Below are positions 24,798-34,032 of a DNA stretch of 64,000 nt, piece after piece; within the stretch, counting starts at the first letter, position 1, and each line of letters begins with the position of its first letter. Under the pieces are notes generated by a model. That model searched no databases, was not told where the DNA came from, and worked only from the letters and a program-made list of their open reading frames with translations. A program made the translations under genes and the position numbers. Origin of the DNA: Luteimonas sp. MC1572 (lineage in GTDB: Bacteria > Pseudomonadota > Gammaproteobacteria > Xanthomonadales > Xanthomonadaceae); assembly GCF_016615815.1 (NCBI RefSeq), contig NZ_CP067112.1, forward strand, positions 2,604,001 to 2,668,000, written 5' to 3'.

Positions 24798-25708
24798 GCG
24801 GCGTCCTTGAGCGACGTGTCGCGGGTGATTTCCAGGAAGGCCTCGGCGAGGCCGGCGCGGCTGACGTCGAGCCCGGACAGCGCCGGATCGGCGGCGAGCA
24901 GGCCACGCACCACGTCCTCGGCCACGTCGGCCACCACCTCCAGGCGTCCGCCATCGCGATGCACGGCACGAACCCGCGGCCAGCGCGCCACCTCCTCGGC
25001 ATCGACCGTGGTGGTGCAGCGGATGCGGCGCTGGTCGACGCGTGCGCGCACTTCATCAAGACTGCCGCTGGCCACCACGCGGCCATCGGCCAGCACCACC
25101 ACGCGATCGGCCAGCGCCTCGGCCTCTTCCAGGTAATGCGTGGTCAGCAGCACCGAGGTGCCCCCGGCGACGAGATCGCGCAGGCCGCGCCAGAGGCCCT
25201 GGCGTGCTTCGATGTCGAGGCCGGTGGTGGGCTCGTCGAGGAACAGCACGCGCGGCGCGCCGCAGATGGCGAGTGCGAACTGCACGCGACGCTGCTGGCC
25301 GCCGGAGAGCTTGCCGTAGCGGCGCTTGAGCAGGCCGTCGAGCCCGGCGATGGCGACGCAGTCGGCCACGCTGCGCGGCGCGGGGTAATAGCTGCGCGTC
25401 AGGTCGAGCAGTTCGCCGACGGCGAGCGTGTCGGCGATCGCGCCGGCCTGCAGCATCACGCCGATGCCCTGGCGCGCCGCGAGGTCCTGCGGCGAGCGCC
25501 CGAACAGCCGCGCCTGGCCTGCATCCGGCTGCAGCAGGCCGAGCAGCAGCGAGATCGCCGTGGTCTTGCCGGCGCCGTTGGCGCCGAGCAGGGCGAGCAC
25601 CTGGCCGCGATGCAGGTCGAGATCGACGCCGTCGAGCGCGACGACCGTGCCATAGCGCTTGCCCGCGCCCTGCAGTTGGGCGAGTGGCGCGTGATCGGAC
25701 TGGTGCAT
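24794..25708 (-). CDS. ABC transporter ATP-binding protein (drug-export type)
   Basis: A 304-residue ATPase: Walker A LGANGAGKTT (from residue 41), signature LSGGQQRR, Walker B VLFLDEP, and H-loop LTTHYLEE, then a C-terminal accessory domain of about 80 residues, as in CcmA/DrrA-type exporters. The start at 25708 (MHQSDHAP) begins about 10 residues before the conserved core; the longer frame to 26077 crosses the divergent promoter. First gene of the minus-strand operon ATPase-permease-amidohydrolase-kinase-regulator. Confidence 0.92.
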   Translation of the reverse strand: MHQSDHAPLAQLQGAGKRYGTVVALDGVDLDLHRGQVLALLGANGAGKTTAISLLLGLLQPDAGQARLFGRSPQDLAARQGIGVMLQAGAIADTLAVGELLDLTRSYYPAPRSVADCVAIAGLDGLLKRRYGKLSGGQQRRVQFALAICGAPRVLFLDEPTTGLDIEARQGLWRGLRDLVAGGTSVLLTTHYLEEAEALADRVVVLADGRVVASGSLDEVRARVDQRRIRCTTTVDAEEVARWPRVRAVHRDGGRLEVVADVAEDVVRGLLAADPALSGLDVSRAGLAEAFLEITRDTSLKDAA

Positions 25709-25788
25709 GCGGTGAACCCCGGCGATTGGACGGCGCCATGTTCGTCGCCATGCGCGCTGGCCGGCAGTCGCGCCGGTCAGGGATCGCG

Positions 25789-25804
25789 GGTGACAGACGT
25801 CACC
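25789..25804. promoter_or_regulatory. Palindromic operator between divergent exporter operons
   Basis: GGTGAC-AGAC-GTCACC, a perfect 6+6 inverted repeat with a 4-bp spacer, in the 163-bp gap between the two operons. It touches the -35 of the plus-strand promoter, the usual place for a NarL-family activator. The response regulator at 20242-20844 is the obvious candidate. Confidence 0.5.
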
Positions 25805-25832
25805 TGACATCGCATCCTGCGGCGGACACACT
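25804..25832 (+). promoter_or_regulatory. Promoter of the MacA-like operon
   Basis: CTGACA (25804-25809, five of six matches), 17-bp spacer, CACACT (25827-25832, three of six). The weak -10 fits an activated promoter. Predicted start near 25839. Confidence 0.4.
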
Positions 25833-25871
25833 CGGTCACACTCCGCAGCGTCCCTCCGTCCAGATGACCAT

Positions 25872-27110
25872 ATGAACACCAACGCCGACCTGCTCAGGGA
25901 ATTGAGGATCGACCGCAACGCGCCACCGCCGCCATCGCGGCGCGGGCTGTGGATCGCCGTGGCCGTCGCCGCAGCGGTGCTGCTGGTGGCCGGCGCGGCG
26001 TGGGCGTTCCTCGCGCGCGACCGCGGCATCGAAGTGCAGACCGCGCCGGTGGTCGCCGCCGCGGGCGGCGGCAGCACCGCGGCTTCGGTGCTCGATGCCA
26101 GCGGCTACGTGGTGGCGCGGCGCATGGCGACCGTGTCATCGAAGATCACCGGCCGCGTGCGCGAGGTGCTGATCGAGGAAGGCCAGCGCGTGGCCGAAGG
26201 CGAGGTCATGGCGACCCTCGACCCGATCGATGCAGACGCGCAGCGCGACCTGTCGCAGGCGCAGCTCGGTGCCGCGCGCAGCCAGGCCGGCGGCGTCCGC
26301 GCGCAGCTGGTCGAAGCCGAAGCGAATGCGCGGCGGCTGTCGTCGCTGGTGCAGCAGCAGCTGGTGTCGCGCGCGCAGTACGAACAGGCCATCGCACAGC
26401 GCGATTCGCTGCGCGCGCAGCTCGCCACCGCGCAGCGCAACGCGCAGGTCGCCGGCGAACAGCTGCGGATCAGCGGCATCGGCGTCGACAACACCATCGT
26501 GCGCGCGCCGTTCGCCGGCGTGGTGATCGCCAAGGCGGCGCAGCCTGGCGAGATCGTGTCGCCGCTGTCGGCCGGTGGCGGCTTCACCCGCACCGGCATC
26601 GGCACCATCGTCGACATGGACTCGCTGGAAGTCGAAGTCGACGTCGGCGAGGCCTACATCGGTCGCGTGCAGCCGGCCATGCCGGTCGAAGCCACGCTCA
26701 ATGCCTATCCGGACTGGAAGATCCCGGCGGAAGTAATCGCCATCATCCCCACCGCCGACCGCGGCAAGGCCACGGTCAAGGTGCGCGTGGCGCTGAAGGA
26801 GAAGGACCCGCGGATCGTGCCGGACATGGGCGTGACCGTGAGCTTCCTGGAACGCGCACCCGATGCGGCAGCGGATCAGCCGCGCGGCGTGCGCGTACCG
26901 GCCGCGGCGATCGCTGCGCGCGACGGCGGCGACGTCGCCTTCGTGGTCGCCGCCGAGGACCGCGCCGAACTGCGCACGATCCGCACCGTCGCGGGGCGCA
27001 GCGGCGGCGACCGCCAGGTGCTGTCCGGGCTCGCACCCGGCGAAACCGTCGTGCTCGACCCGCCGGCCGACCTGCGCGACGGCGACCGGCTGCGCATCGC
27101 CAACGACTGA
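25872..27110 (+). CDS. Efflux periplasmic adaptor (MacA/HlyD family)
   Basis: A 412-residue membrane fusion protein. One N-terminal membrane helix (residues about 21-45, GLWIAVAVAAAVLLVAGAAW) is followed by a split lipoyl domain (VSSKITGRVREVLIEEGQRV and IVRAPFAGVVIAKAAQPGE), a coiled-coil hairpin (about 120-200) and beta-barrel domains. It bridges an inner-membrane ABC exporter and an outer-membrane channel. The gene leads an operon with an ATPase and two FtsX-like permeases. No TolC-like gene is present, so a channel encoded elsewhere is expected. Confidence 0.9.
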   Translation: MNTNADLLRELRIDRNAPPPPSRRGLWIAVAVAAAVLLVAGAAWAFLARDRGIEVQTAPVVAAAGGGSTAASVLDASGYVVARRMATVSSKITGRVREVLIEEGQRVAEGEVMATLDPIDADAQRDLSQAQLGAARSQAGGVRAQLVEAEANARRLSSLVQQQLVSRAQYEQAIAQRDSLRAQLATAQRNAQVAGEQLRISGIGVDNTIVRAPFAGVVIAKAAQPGEIVSPLSAGGGFTRTGIGTIVDMDSLEVEVDVGEAYIGRVQPAMPVEATLNAYPDWKIPAEVIAIIPTADRGKATVKVRVALKEKDPRIVPDMGVTVSFLERAPDAAADQPRGVRVPAAAIAARDGGDVAFVVAAEDRAELRTIRTVAGRSGGDRQVLSGLAPGETVVLDPPADLRDGDRLRIAND

Positions 27111-27145
27111 CCACGACACCCTTGCAACCACCACGAGGCATGGCC

Positions 27146-27838
27146 ATGACCACCCTGGTATCGATCCGCAACCTCACCAAGTCCTACCAGCGCGGCCCGG
27201 AAAAGGTCGAGGTGCTGCACGGCCTGGACCTGGACATCGCCTCGGGCGATTTCGTCGCCCTGATGGGGCCGTCGGGCTCGGGCAAGACCACGCTGCTCAA
27301 CCTCATCGGCGGGCTCGATGCGCCCAGCGGCGGCGAGATCGAGATCGACGGCCAGCGGATCGATAGCATGGGCGCGGGCCAGCTGGCGACCTGGCGCAGC
27401 CGCAACGTCGGCTACGTGTTCCAGTTCTACAACCTGATGCCTGCGCTGACCGCGCAGAAGAACGTCGAGCTGCCGCTGCTGCTGACCAGGCTCGGCGCAG
27501 CGCAGCGCAAGCGCAACGCGCAGATCGCGCTCGAGCTTGTCGGCCTGTCCGACCGCACCTCGCACAAGCCGGCCGAGCTCTCCGGCGGCCAGCAGCAGCG
27601 CGTGGCGATCGCGCGCGCGATCGTCTCCGACCCGACGATCCTGATCTGCGACGAGCCGACCGGCGACCTCGACCGCCAGTCGGCCGAAGACATCCTCGGC
27701 CTGCTGCAGGAGCTCAACCGCACGCACGGCAAGACCATCGTCATGGTCACCCACGACCCGAAGGCGGCCGAATACGCCAGCCACACCCTGCACCTCGACA
27801 AGGGCACCCTTGTCGAACAGCAGTCGCACGCGGCCTGA
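27146..27838 (+). CDS. ABC transporter ATP-binding protein (MacB/LolD type)
   Basis: A 230-residue ATPase: Walker [10 protein letters not shown] (from residue 41), Q-loop [10 protein letters not shown], signature LSGGQQQR, Walker [13 protein letters not shown], and H-loop VTHD. It is the type that works with FtsX-fold mechanotransmission permeases. ATG 27146 is chosen over 27140 because GAGG lies 7 nt upstream. It is 35 nt after the adaptor gene and 22 nt before the first permease. Confidence 0.92.
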   Translation: MTTLVSIRNLTKSYQRGPEKVEVLHGLDLDIASGDFVALMGPSGSGKTTLLNLIGGLDAPSGGEIEIDGQRIDSMGAGQLATWRSRNVGYVFQFYNLMPALTAQKNVELPLLLTRLGAAQRKRNAQIALELVGLSDRTSHKPAELSGGQQQRVAIARAIVSDPTILICDEPTGDLDRQSAEDILGLLQELNRTHGKTIVMVTHDPKAAEYASHTLHLDKGTLVEQQSHAA

Positions 27839-27860
27839 AGCACGACCGGAGGAGGCCGAC

Positions 27861-29027
27861 ATGAAGTACTTCCACCTGGTCTGGGCCGCGCTGTTCCGGC
27901 GCAAGACCCGTACCTTCCTGACGCTCGCCTCGATCGTGGCCGCGTTCCTGCTGTTCGGCCTGCTCGACGGCATCCGCTCGAGCTTCGCCCAGCTCGGCCA
28001 GAACGCCGACGGCGCGCAGCGCCTGCAGACGGCGTCGAAGCTGTCCTTCATCGAGACCCTGCCGATCTCGCTGCAGGGGCGCATCGCCAACATCGACAAC
28101 ATCGAAGCAGTGACCTACGCCAACTGGTTCGGCGGCACCTACCAGGGACCGAAGAACCAGCTGTTCACGTTCGCGGTGGCGCCGAACTACCTGGACCTTT
28201 ATCCCGAGATCCTGGTGGATCCGGCCGAGGTCGAGGCCTGGAAGCGCAACCGCACCGGCATGCTGGTCGGCGAGACCATGATGAAGCGCTTCGACTGGAA
28301 GGTCGGGCAGCGCGTGCCGCTGCAGTCGAGCATCTTCCCCAACAGCGACGGCAGCCTGGACTGGGCGTTCGACATCGTCGGCGTGCTGCGTGCCAAGGAC
28401 AAGAAGAGCGCCGGCTTCACCGAATCGCTGATCCTGATGCACTACGACTACTTCGAGGAATCAACGCCGTATGTCGACGGCGACGTCGGCTGGTACATCA
28501 GCCGCGTCTCCGACGTGCGCCGCAGCGACGCGGCGGCCAGGGCGATCGACGCGCTGTCCGCCAACTCGCCGCACGAGACCAAGTCGATGAGCGAACAGGC
28601 GGCGATGGCCTCGCAGCTCAAGCAGATGGCCGACATCGGCCTGATCGTGGGCTCGATCATGGGCGCGGTGTTCTTCACCCTGCTGTTGCTCACCGGCAAC
28701 ACCATGGCGCAGGCGGTGCGCGAGCGCACCTCGGAACTCGCGGTGCTGAAGACGATCGGCTTCTCCAGCAGCAGCGTGCTGTGCATGGTGCTGGCGGAAT
28801 CGATGCTGATCGTGGTCATCGGCGGGGTGCTGGGCCTCGCCCTTGCGGCGGTGATCGGGCCCGCGGCCTCGGCCGGCAGCGGCGGCATGATCAGCCTGCC
28901 ACCGGTGGGCCTGCAGAGCTGGATGCTGGGCCTGGCGCTGATGCTGGCGATCGGCCTGCTGGTGGGCGCGCTGCCGGCGATCCGCGCCATGCGCCTGAAC
29001 ATCGTCGACGCCCTCGCGGGCCGTTGA
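27861..29027 (+). CDS. FtsX-like ABC permease (first of pair)
   Basis: A 388-residue permease with MacB-like topology: an N-terminal membrane helix ([20 protein letters not shown]), a periplasmic domain of about 230 residues, and three C-terminal helices ([61 protein letters not shown]). GGAGGAGG gives a strong ribosome binding site. Two non-identical permeases in one operon suggest a heterodimeric exporter, unlike homodimeric MacB. Confidence 0.9.
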   Translation: MKYFHLVWAALFRRKTRTFLTLASIVAAFLLFGLLDGIRSSFAQLGQNADGAQRLQTASKLSFIETLPISLQGRIANIDNIEAVTYANWFGGTYQGPKNQLFTFAVAPNYLDLYPEILVDPAEVEAWKRNRTGMLVGETMMKRFDWKVGQRVPLQSSIFPNSDGSLDWAFDIVGVLRAKDKKSAGFTESLILMHYDYFEESTPYVDGDVGWYISRVSDVRRSDAAARAIDALSANSPHETKSMSEQAAMASQLKQMADIGLIVGSIMGAVFFTLLLLTGNTMAQAVRERTSELAVLKTIGFSSSSVLCMVLAESMLIVVIGGVLGLALAAVIGPAASAGSGGMISLPPVGLQSWMLGLALMLAIGLLVGALPAIRAMRLNIVDALAGR

Positions 29028-29050
29028 AGGCCCTTCCCGAGGACATGCAG

Positions 29051-30376
29051 ATGAATCGTTTGATGAAGGTACTCCGCGCCGCCGGCCTGGTCCTGCTGAT
29101 CGCCCTCGTGCTCGCCGCGTGGATCTTCCTGCCGTGGTGGGCGCTGCTCGGCGTGGCCGCCGCCTTCGCACTGTGGATGCTGCTGGCCCGCAGCGGCCGG
29201 CAGGCCGCTTCGGTGACGATGGTCGGGGTCAGCACGCTGTCGCAGCGCCTCGGCTCGTCATCGGTGGTGATCGTGGGCATCGCCGGCGTGGTCGGCGTGC
29301 TGGTGGCGCTGCTGGCGATGGCCGAGGGCTACCGGCACACGGTCAGCAGCAGCGGCGACGAGCAGACCGCGATCGTGCTGCGCGGCGGCTCGTCGGCGGA
29401 GCTGATGTCGGTGATGACGCGCGACGCCATCACCACCATCGAGCGCGCCCCGGAGATCGCGCGTGACGCCGAAGGCCGGCCGATGGCCTCGCCGGAGCTG
29501 GTGGTGGCGGCCAACCTGCCGGTCCGCGGCGGCGCCGCCGACGAGGATGGCAGCGTGCAGCTGCGCGGCGTCGGCGACATGGCGTGGGCGGTGCGGCCGG
29601 GCATGAAGATCGTCGAGGGACGGCGCTTCGAACCCGGCAAGCGCGAGCTGGTGGTCGGCAAGGGCGCGCGCCGCCAGTTCACCGGCCTCGACCCCGGCAG
29701 CGAGCTGCGCCTGGGCAGCCAGCCGTGGACGGTGGTGGGCGTGTTCGAGTCGGGCGATTCGATGGAGTCGGAGGTCTGGGCCGATGCCGAAGTCGTGGCC
29801 GCCACCTACGGTCGCGGCAGCAGCCGGGCCTCGGTGTTCGCGCGCCTGTCCGCGCCGTCCGCCTTCAACGCCTTCAAGGCCACGCTGGCCGCCGACCCGC
29901 GCCTGCAGGTCGAGGCGAAGACCACGCTCGACTATTTCCAGGGCCAGTCCGAAGGGGTGTCGAAAGTGCTGCGCATCATCGGCATCGTGGTCGGCTCGAT
30001 CATGGCGATCGGCGCGGTGTTCGGCGCGCTCAACACCATGTTTGCCAGCGTCGCCTCGCGTGCACGCGAGATCGCCACGCTGCGCGCGATCGGCTTCCGC
30101 GGCGTGCCGGTCGTGGTCGCGGTGCTGCTGGAGACGATGCTGCTGGCGGCACTTGGCGGCGCCCTCGGCGGCGCGATCGCCTGGCTGGTGTTCAACGGCT
30201 ACACGGCATCGACGCTCGCCGGCGGCGTCGCCCAGCTCACGTTCGAGTTCAAGGTGTCGCCCGCCCTGCTCTGGGAGGGCCTGAAGTGGGCGCTGGCGAT
30301 TGGCTTCGTCGGCGGCCTGTTCCCGGCGCTGCGCGCGGCGACCATGCCGGTGACCGACGCCCTGCGCGCGGCATGA
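29051..30376 (+). CDS. FtsX-like ABC permease (second of pair)
   Basis: A 441-residue permease with two N-terminal hydrophobic segments (VLLIALVLAAWIFLPWWALLGVAAAFALWML) and a third (VVIVGIAGVVGVLVALLAMAEG), then a MacB-type periplasmic domain and three C-terminal helices. The extra N-terminal membrane hairpin distinguishes it from its partner. ATG 29051 fits the GAGGA at 7 nt; 29045 is too close. Its TGA overlaps the ATG of the following small gene. Confidence 0.9.
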   Translation: MNRLMKVLRAAGLVLLIALVLAAWIFLPWWALLGVAAAFALWMLLARSGRQAASVTMVGVSTLSQRLGSSSVVIVGIAGVVGVLVALLAMAEGYRHTVSSSGDEQTAIVLRGGSSAELMSVMTRDAITTIERAPEIARDAEGRPMASPELVVAANLPVRGGAADEDGSVQLRGVGDMAWAVRPGMKIVEGRRFEPGKRELVVGKGARRQFTGLDPGSELRLGSQPWTVVGVFESGDSMESEVWADAEVVAATYGRGSSRASVFARLSAPSAFNAFKATLAADPRLQVEAKTTLDYFQGQSEGVSKVLRIIGIVVGSIMAIGAVFGALNTMFASVASRAREIATLRAIGFRGVPVVVAVLLETMLLAALGGALGGAIAWLVFNGYTASTLAGGVAQLTFEFKVSPALLWEGLKWALAIGFVGGLFPALRAATMPVTDALRAA

Positions 30377-30672
30377 CCGGCGGCGACCTCCACGCGCTGT
30401 CGAACGCGGAGCTGGAGGCGCGCCTGCTGGACCTGCAGCGGCGCGCGTTCGAGGTCTACGAGGATGCCGCGCTCGCCGCCGAGGCGCGCGAGGACCGCAA
30501 GGCCTACGCGCGCGCCGAGGCGGAAGCGGCGCCGCTGATCGCCGAGGCCCGCGCCGTCAACGACGAACGCGTGCGCCGGCTGCGCCGGAGGGCGCGGAAC
30601 TGGCGCAATGCGGGCGTCGCGATCGCAGTCGCCGGCACCGCGGCGATCAGCTGGATCGCGCTGCGGGCCTGA
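30373..30672 (+). CDS. Small C-tail-anchored membrane protein of the MacA operon
   Basis: A 99-residue protein: a charged helical region (SNAELEARLLDLQRRAFEVYEDAAL and EAREDRKAYARAEAEAAPLI) likely to form a coiled coil, then a basic stretch and one membrane helix at the very C terminus (AGVAIAVAGTAAISWIAL). It is unrecognised. The ATGA overlap with the second permease implies it is an accessory subunit. Its last 26 bp overlap the end of the convergent FAD protein gene. Confidence 0.65.
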   Translation: MTGGDLHALSNAELEARLLDLQRRAFEVYEDAALAAEAREDRKAYARAEAEAAPLIAEARAVNDERVRRLRRRARNWRNAGVAIAVAGTAAISWIALRA

Positions 30673-32008
30673 GCCGGGCGGCGATGCGTGCCGCCTGCAG
30701 GCGCAGGTCGGGCACGGCGATGCTTTCCCACTCCGCGCCGATGCGCAGGCTGCCGATCGCGAACAGCGCCGCGGCGGTACTGCCGTCGCGGTCGCGCAGT
30801 GCGCCGTCGCCATCGACATCCACGCCGAGGCCGAACGGACCCGGTCGCGCGAGCCCCGCGGAGAGCAGCGACGCCTGCAGCGCATCGTCCGCCACCGGGA
30901 ACCGCGACTGGATGCCGGTGGCATTGACCACGCGGTCCACCTGCCAATGGCGCGCCGGCTTTCCGCCCTGCGCCACCGCGTGCAGTGCGACGCCGTCGCC
31001 GTCCGCCGTGATCGCCGCCAGCCGTGCGGCCTCGACCCGCAGCTGTCCGTCGGCGCGCATCGCCTCGAGCGCCTCCACGACCTGCGGCGCGATGCGGTGG
31101 CGGTGCACGTCCCAGCCGCGCACCACGTGGCGCAGGAAGCGCGCCTGGTCGGCGGGCGACAGCGACTTCCACAGCCGCACGCCGTGCGGGCGCAGCGCCT
31201 GCATCACGCCCTGCCACGGCAGGCCGGCGGCTGTCGCCTCCGTGGCCAGCGCGCGCAGCCGGCGCATGCGTGCGCGCAGCGGCAGCGCGGCGAGCGCATC
31301 GATGTCGACATCGAGCGCCATGTGCGTGGGCTCGTGCGGCAGCGGCAGCAGCGCGTGCCGCGACAGCGCGATGACCGGGCCGCGATGTCCCTGCCCGCGC
31401 AGCGCCAGCACGATGTCGACCATGCTCAGCCCGGTGCCGACGATGGCGACACGGGCATCCGCCGGGATCGCGGCGATCGCCGCCAGGTCCCAGGCTTCGC
31501 AGACCCGCGCCGCGATCTCCGCCGGCACGGACAACGGCAGCGGGCGCGACGCGTTGCCGGTGGCGAACACGCACACCGCCGCATGCAGGCGCTCGCCCGA
31601 CGCCAGCACCACCGTGCGCCCGCCGTCCTCGCAGGCCACCGCCCGCGCGTGCACGTGCACCACAGCACCGCTGGCCGCGGCTTCGGCGAGGCGCGCGGCG
31701 AGGTAGTCGCCGAAGCGGCGGCGCGGCATGAAGTCGTGGCCCACGTCCGCGGCGCCCTCGCCATCCACGGCCTGCAGCCATGCCACGAAGTCGCCCTGCA
31801 TCGCCGCGTGCCAGCCCATGCGATCGGCGGTGACGTTGAGCAGGTGCTCGTCGCGGGTGGTCGAATACGCCACCCCGCGCGCCAGCGTCGCGCGCGGCTC
31901 GATGATGGCGATGCGCATGCCCGGGTCGCGCGCCAGGCAGTGCATCGCCACCAGCGCGCCCGCGGCGCCGCCGCCAATGACGGCGAGGTCGTAACCTGCG
32001 CCGGTCAT
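30647..32008 (-). CDS. FAD/NAD(P)-binding oxidoreductase
   Basis: A 453-residue flavoprotein. The N-terminal Rossmann motif VIGGGAAGALVA binds FAD, and IVGTGLSMVD is a second dinucleotide site near residue 190. The layout matches the FAD_NAD_binding_9 group (HpyO/YdhS-like), whose members are poorly characterised. The C-terminal ATGIQSRFP and AIGSLRIGAEWESIAVP segments close the FAD site. It overlaps the rarD gene by 4 bp and forms an operon with two DMT transporters. The reaction is unknown. Confidence 0.82.
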   Translation of the reverse strand: MTGAGYDLAVIGGGAAGALVAMHCLARDPGMRIAIIEPRATLARGVAYSTTRDEHLLNVTADRMGWHAAMQGDFVAWLQAVDGEGAADVGHDFMPRRRFGDYLAARLAEAAASGAVVHVHARAVACEDGGRTVVLASGERLHAAVCVFATGNASRPLPLSVPAEIAARVCEAWDLAAIAAIPADARVAIVGTGLSMVDIVLALRGQGHRGPVIALSRHALLPLPHEPTHMALDVDIDALAALPLRARMRRLRALATEATAAGLPWQGVMQALRPHGVRLWKSLSPADQARFLRHVVRGWDVHRHRIAPQVVEALEAMRADGQLRVEAARLAAITADGDGVALHAVAQGGKPARHWQVDRVVNATGIQSRFPVADDALQASLLSAGLARPGPFGLGVDVDGDGALRDRDGSTAAALFAIGSLRIGAEWESIAVPDLRLQAARIAARLRPAARSS

Positions 32009-32898
32009 GCGCGGCCGCTCCGGCGCGCGCGCCGGATGCCATCGATCATGAACACCGCCAGCGCCGCCCAGATCAGCGCGAAGCCGATCGCACGGTCGCG
32101 GTCGAAGTGTTCCTGGAACACCAGCAGCCCGATCAGGAACTGCAGCGTCGGCGCGATGTACTGCAGCACGCCCACCATCGACAGCGGCACGCGCCGCACC
32201 GCGTACGCGAACCCCACCAGCGGCAGCGCGGTCAGCGCGCCGCCGAGCACCAGCAGCAGGTCCACGCCCGCCCCCCAGCCGCCGATGAAGCCACCGGTGC
32301 CCTGGAATTCGAACCAGGCCAGTGCCGCGAGCGCCGGCAGGAACAGGTAGGCGCTTTCCACGCCCAGGCCGGCGACCGCATCGATCGCGGCGAACTTGCG
32401 GATCACGCCGTACAGCGCGAACGAACTTGCCAGCGTCAGCGCGATCCACGGGAAGCTGCCGTAGTTGAAGGTCAGCCAGGCGACGCCCGCGGCGGCGATC
32501 GCCACCGAAACCCACTGCACGGGGTTGAGGCGCTCGCGCAGGAACACCACGCCGATCACCACGTTGAGCAGCGGATTGATGAAGTAGCCGAGGCTGGTCT
32601 CGATGACATGGCCGGCATTGACCGCCCAGATGTACAGCCCCCAGTTGAACGCGATCAGCACGCCGCTGGCCGCGAGCATCCCCGCAAGCCGCGGCTGCGC
32701 GAGCACCGCGCGCAACCAGCCACCGCCCTGCTTCCAGAACAGCCAGGCGGCCACCAGCACCGCGCTCCACACGATCCGGTGCAGGACGATCTGCAGCGAC
32801 GGCACCATCTTGAGCAGGTGCCAGTAGAGCGGCATGACGCCCCACAGCACGAACGCGCCGACGGCCATCCACACGCCCTTGCTGTCGAGCCGGCTCAC
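32005..32898 (-). CDS. rarD: RarD-type EamA/DMT transporter
   Basis: A 297-residue membrane protein with ten predicted helices and two EamA repeats. The opening GVWMAVGAFVLWGVMPLYWHLLK and GLYIWAVNAGHVIETSLGYFINPLLNV match RarD (linked to chloramphenicol sensitivity in other bacteria; transport substrate unknown). It overlaps both neighbouring genes by 4 bp, so all three minus-strand genes 30647-33842 form one translation-coupled operon. Confidence 0.9.
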   Translation of the reverse strand: MSRLDSKGVWMAVGAFVLWGVMPLYWHLLKMVPSLQIVLHRIVWSAVLVAAWLFWKQGGGWLRAVLAQPRLAGMLAASGVLIAFNWGLYIWAVNAGHVIETSLGYFINPLLNVVIGVVFLRERLNPVQWVSVAIAAAGVAWLTFNYGSFPWIALTLASSFALYGVIRKFAAIDAVAGLGVESAYLFLPALAALAWFEFQGTGGFIGGWGAGVDLLLVLGGALTALPLVGFAYAVRRVPLSMVGVLQYIAPTLQFLIGLLVFQEHFDRDRAIGFALIWAALAVFMIDGIRRARRSGRA

Positions 32899-33842
32899 GG
32901 CTGCGTTTCGCCGGCCGCCGCTGCGGCGGCTGGCGCGCGTGGACGCGCGCGCAGCGCCTTGCCCACGGTGATCACCACCACGCCGCCCAGGATCACCACC
33001 ATGGCCCCGATGTCATGGCCACTGAAGCGTTCCGCCGCCAGCCACGTGCCGAGCAGCACCGCGATCACCGGATTGACGTAGGCATAGCTGCTGGCCAGCG
33101 TGGTGCGCACGTTCTGCAGCAGCCAGGCATAGGCGGTGAAGCCGATGATCGAGCCGAACACCGCGAGGTAGGCCAGCGCCGCGCTCGCCTTCGGCGTTGG
33201 CATGGCCGTGATGCGCTCGCCGAACACGAGGCCTGCGACCAGCATCAGCACGCCGCCGCAGAGCATCTGACCGGCTGCCGCCATGAAGGGCGTCGGCAAC
33301 GCGCGGCCGCGGCTCCACACCGAGCCCCAGGCCCATGCCAGCGGCGCGATCAGCAGCGCCAGCATGCCCTGCGGCGATCCGGTGAGCGAGCTGCCGGCGT
33401 TGAGCCAGAGCACGCCGACAAAGCCGATGCCCAGCCCGAAGAGTTCCAGCCGCGTCGGCCGTTCTCCGCGCAGGCTGGCGAACAGCGCGATCCACAGCGG
33501 TGCCGAGGCCACGGCCACCGCCGCCAGGCCGGACGACACCGTCTGCTGCGCGATGCACACCATGCCGTTGCCCAGCCCCAGCAGCAGCAGGCCCATCACG
33601 CCGAGATCGCGCCATTGCGCGCGCGTCGGCGCGGGCACGCCGCGCAGGCGCAGGAATGCGTAGAACACGCCACCGGCGGCGAGGAAGCGCACGCCCGCCA
33701 TCAGCAGCGGCGGATAGCCACCTTCCAGCGCGAAGCGGATCGCCAGGTACGTGGAGCCCCACACGAGGTACACCGCCGCGAGCGCGAGCACGACGGACGG
33801 CCCGGTGGCGTTGCGTGGAGCCGGAAACGGGGCAGCACCCAT
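32895..33842 (-). CDS. EamA/DMT family transporter (YedA-like)
   Basis: A 315-residue inner-membrane exporter of the drug/metabolite superfamily with ten helices. VYLVWGSTYLAIRFALEG is the conserved first helix of the YedA/RhaT-like branch, and the second repeat begins at AWAWGSVWSR. Substrates in this branch are amino acids or metabolites. First gene of the operon with rarD and the flavoprotein. The 190 bp upstream separates it from prc and shows only a poor -10 (GATACC). Confidence 0.88.
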   Translation of the reverse strand: MGAAPFPAPRNATGPSVVLALAAVYLVWGSTYLAIRFALEGGYPPLLMAGVRFLAAGGVFYAFLRLRGVPAPTRAQWRDLGVMGLLLLGLGNGMVCIAQQTVSSGLAAVAVASAPLWIALFASLRGERPTRLELFGLGIGFVGVLWLNAGSSLTGSPQGMLALLIAPLAWAWGSVWSRGRALPTPFMAAAGQMLCGGVLMLVAGLVFGERITAMPTPKASAALAYLAVFGSIIGFTAYAWLLQNVRTTLASSYAYVNPVIAVLLGTWLAAERFSGHDIGAMVVILGGVVVITVGKALRARPRAPAAAAAAGETQP

Positions 33843-34032
33843 CGCAATGTCCAGGGCGTAGAGGTATCGGGAGGGAACGCGGCCCGGACGGACCTGGCGG
33901 CGTGCGGGGATTCTACGCCGCGGGCAGCCGCGGGGCCCGCATCACTGCGGACCAACCACGGAATGGTGGCGCGAATCGTGACCCATGGCCCGGCGCTGCG
34001 GGCTCATGCCGCGCCGGAGCGCGGGGCGCGTT

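Noticed and set aside
20901..25136. A 1411-codon open frame on the plus strand antisense to the two-component/exporter operon
   Set aside because: Its product is rich in Arg, His, Gln and Ala with no domain, and it is the complement of well-conserved genes. Long antisense frames are expected at this GC content.
32300..32320. tRNA T-loop-like TTCGAACC
   Set aside because: It lies inside the rarD coding sequence with no acceptor or anticodon arms around it.
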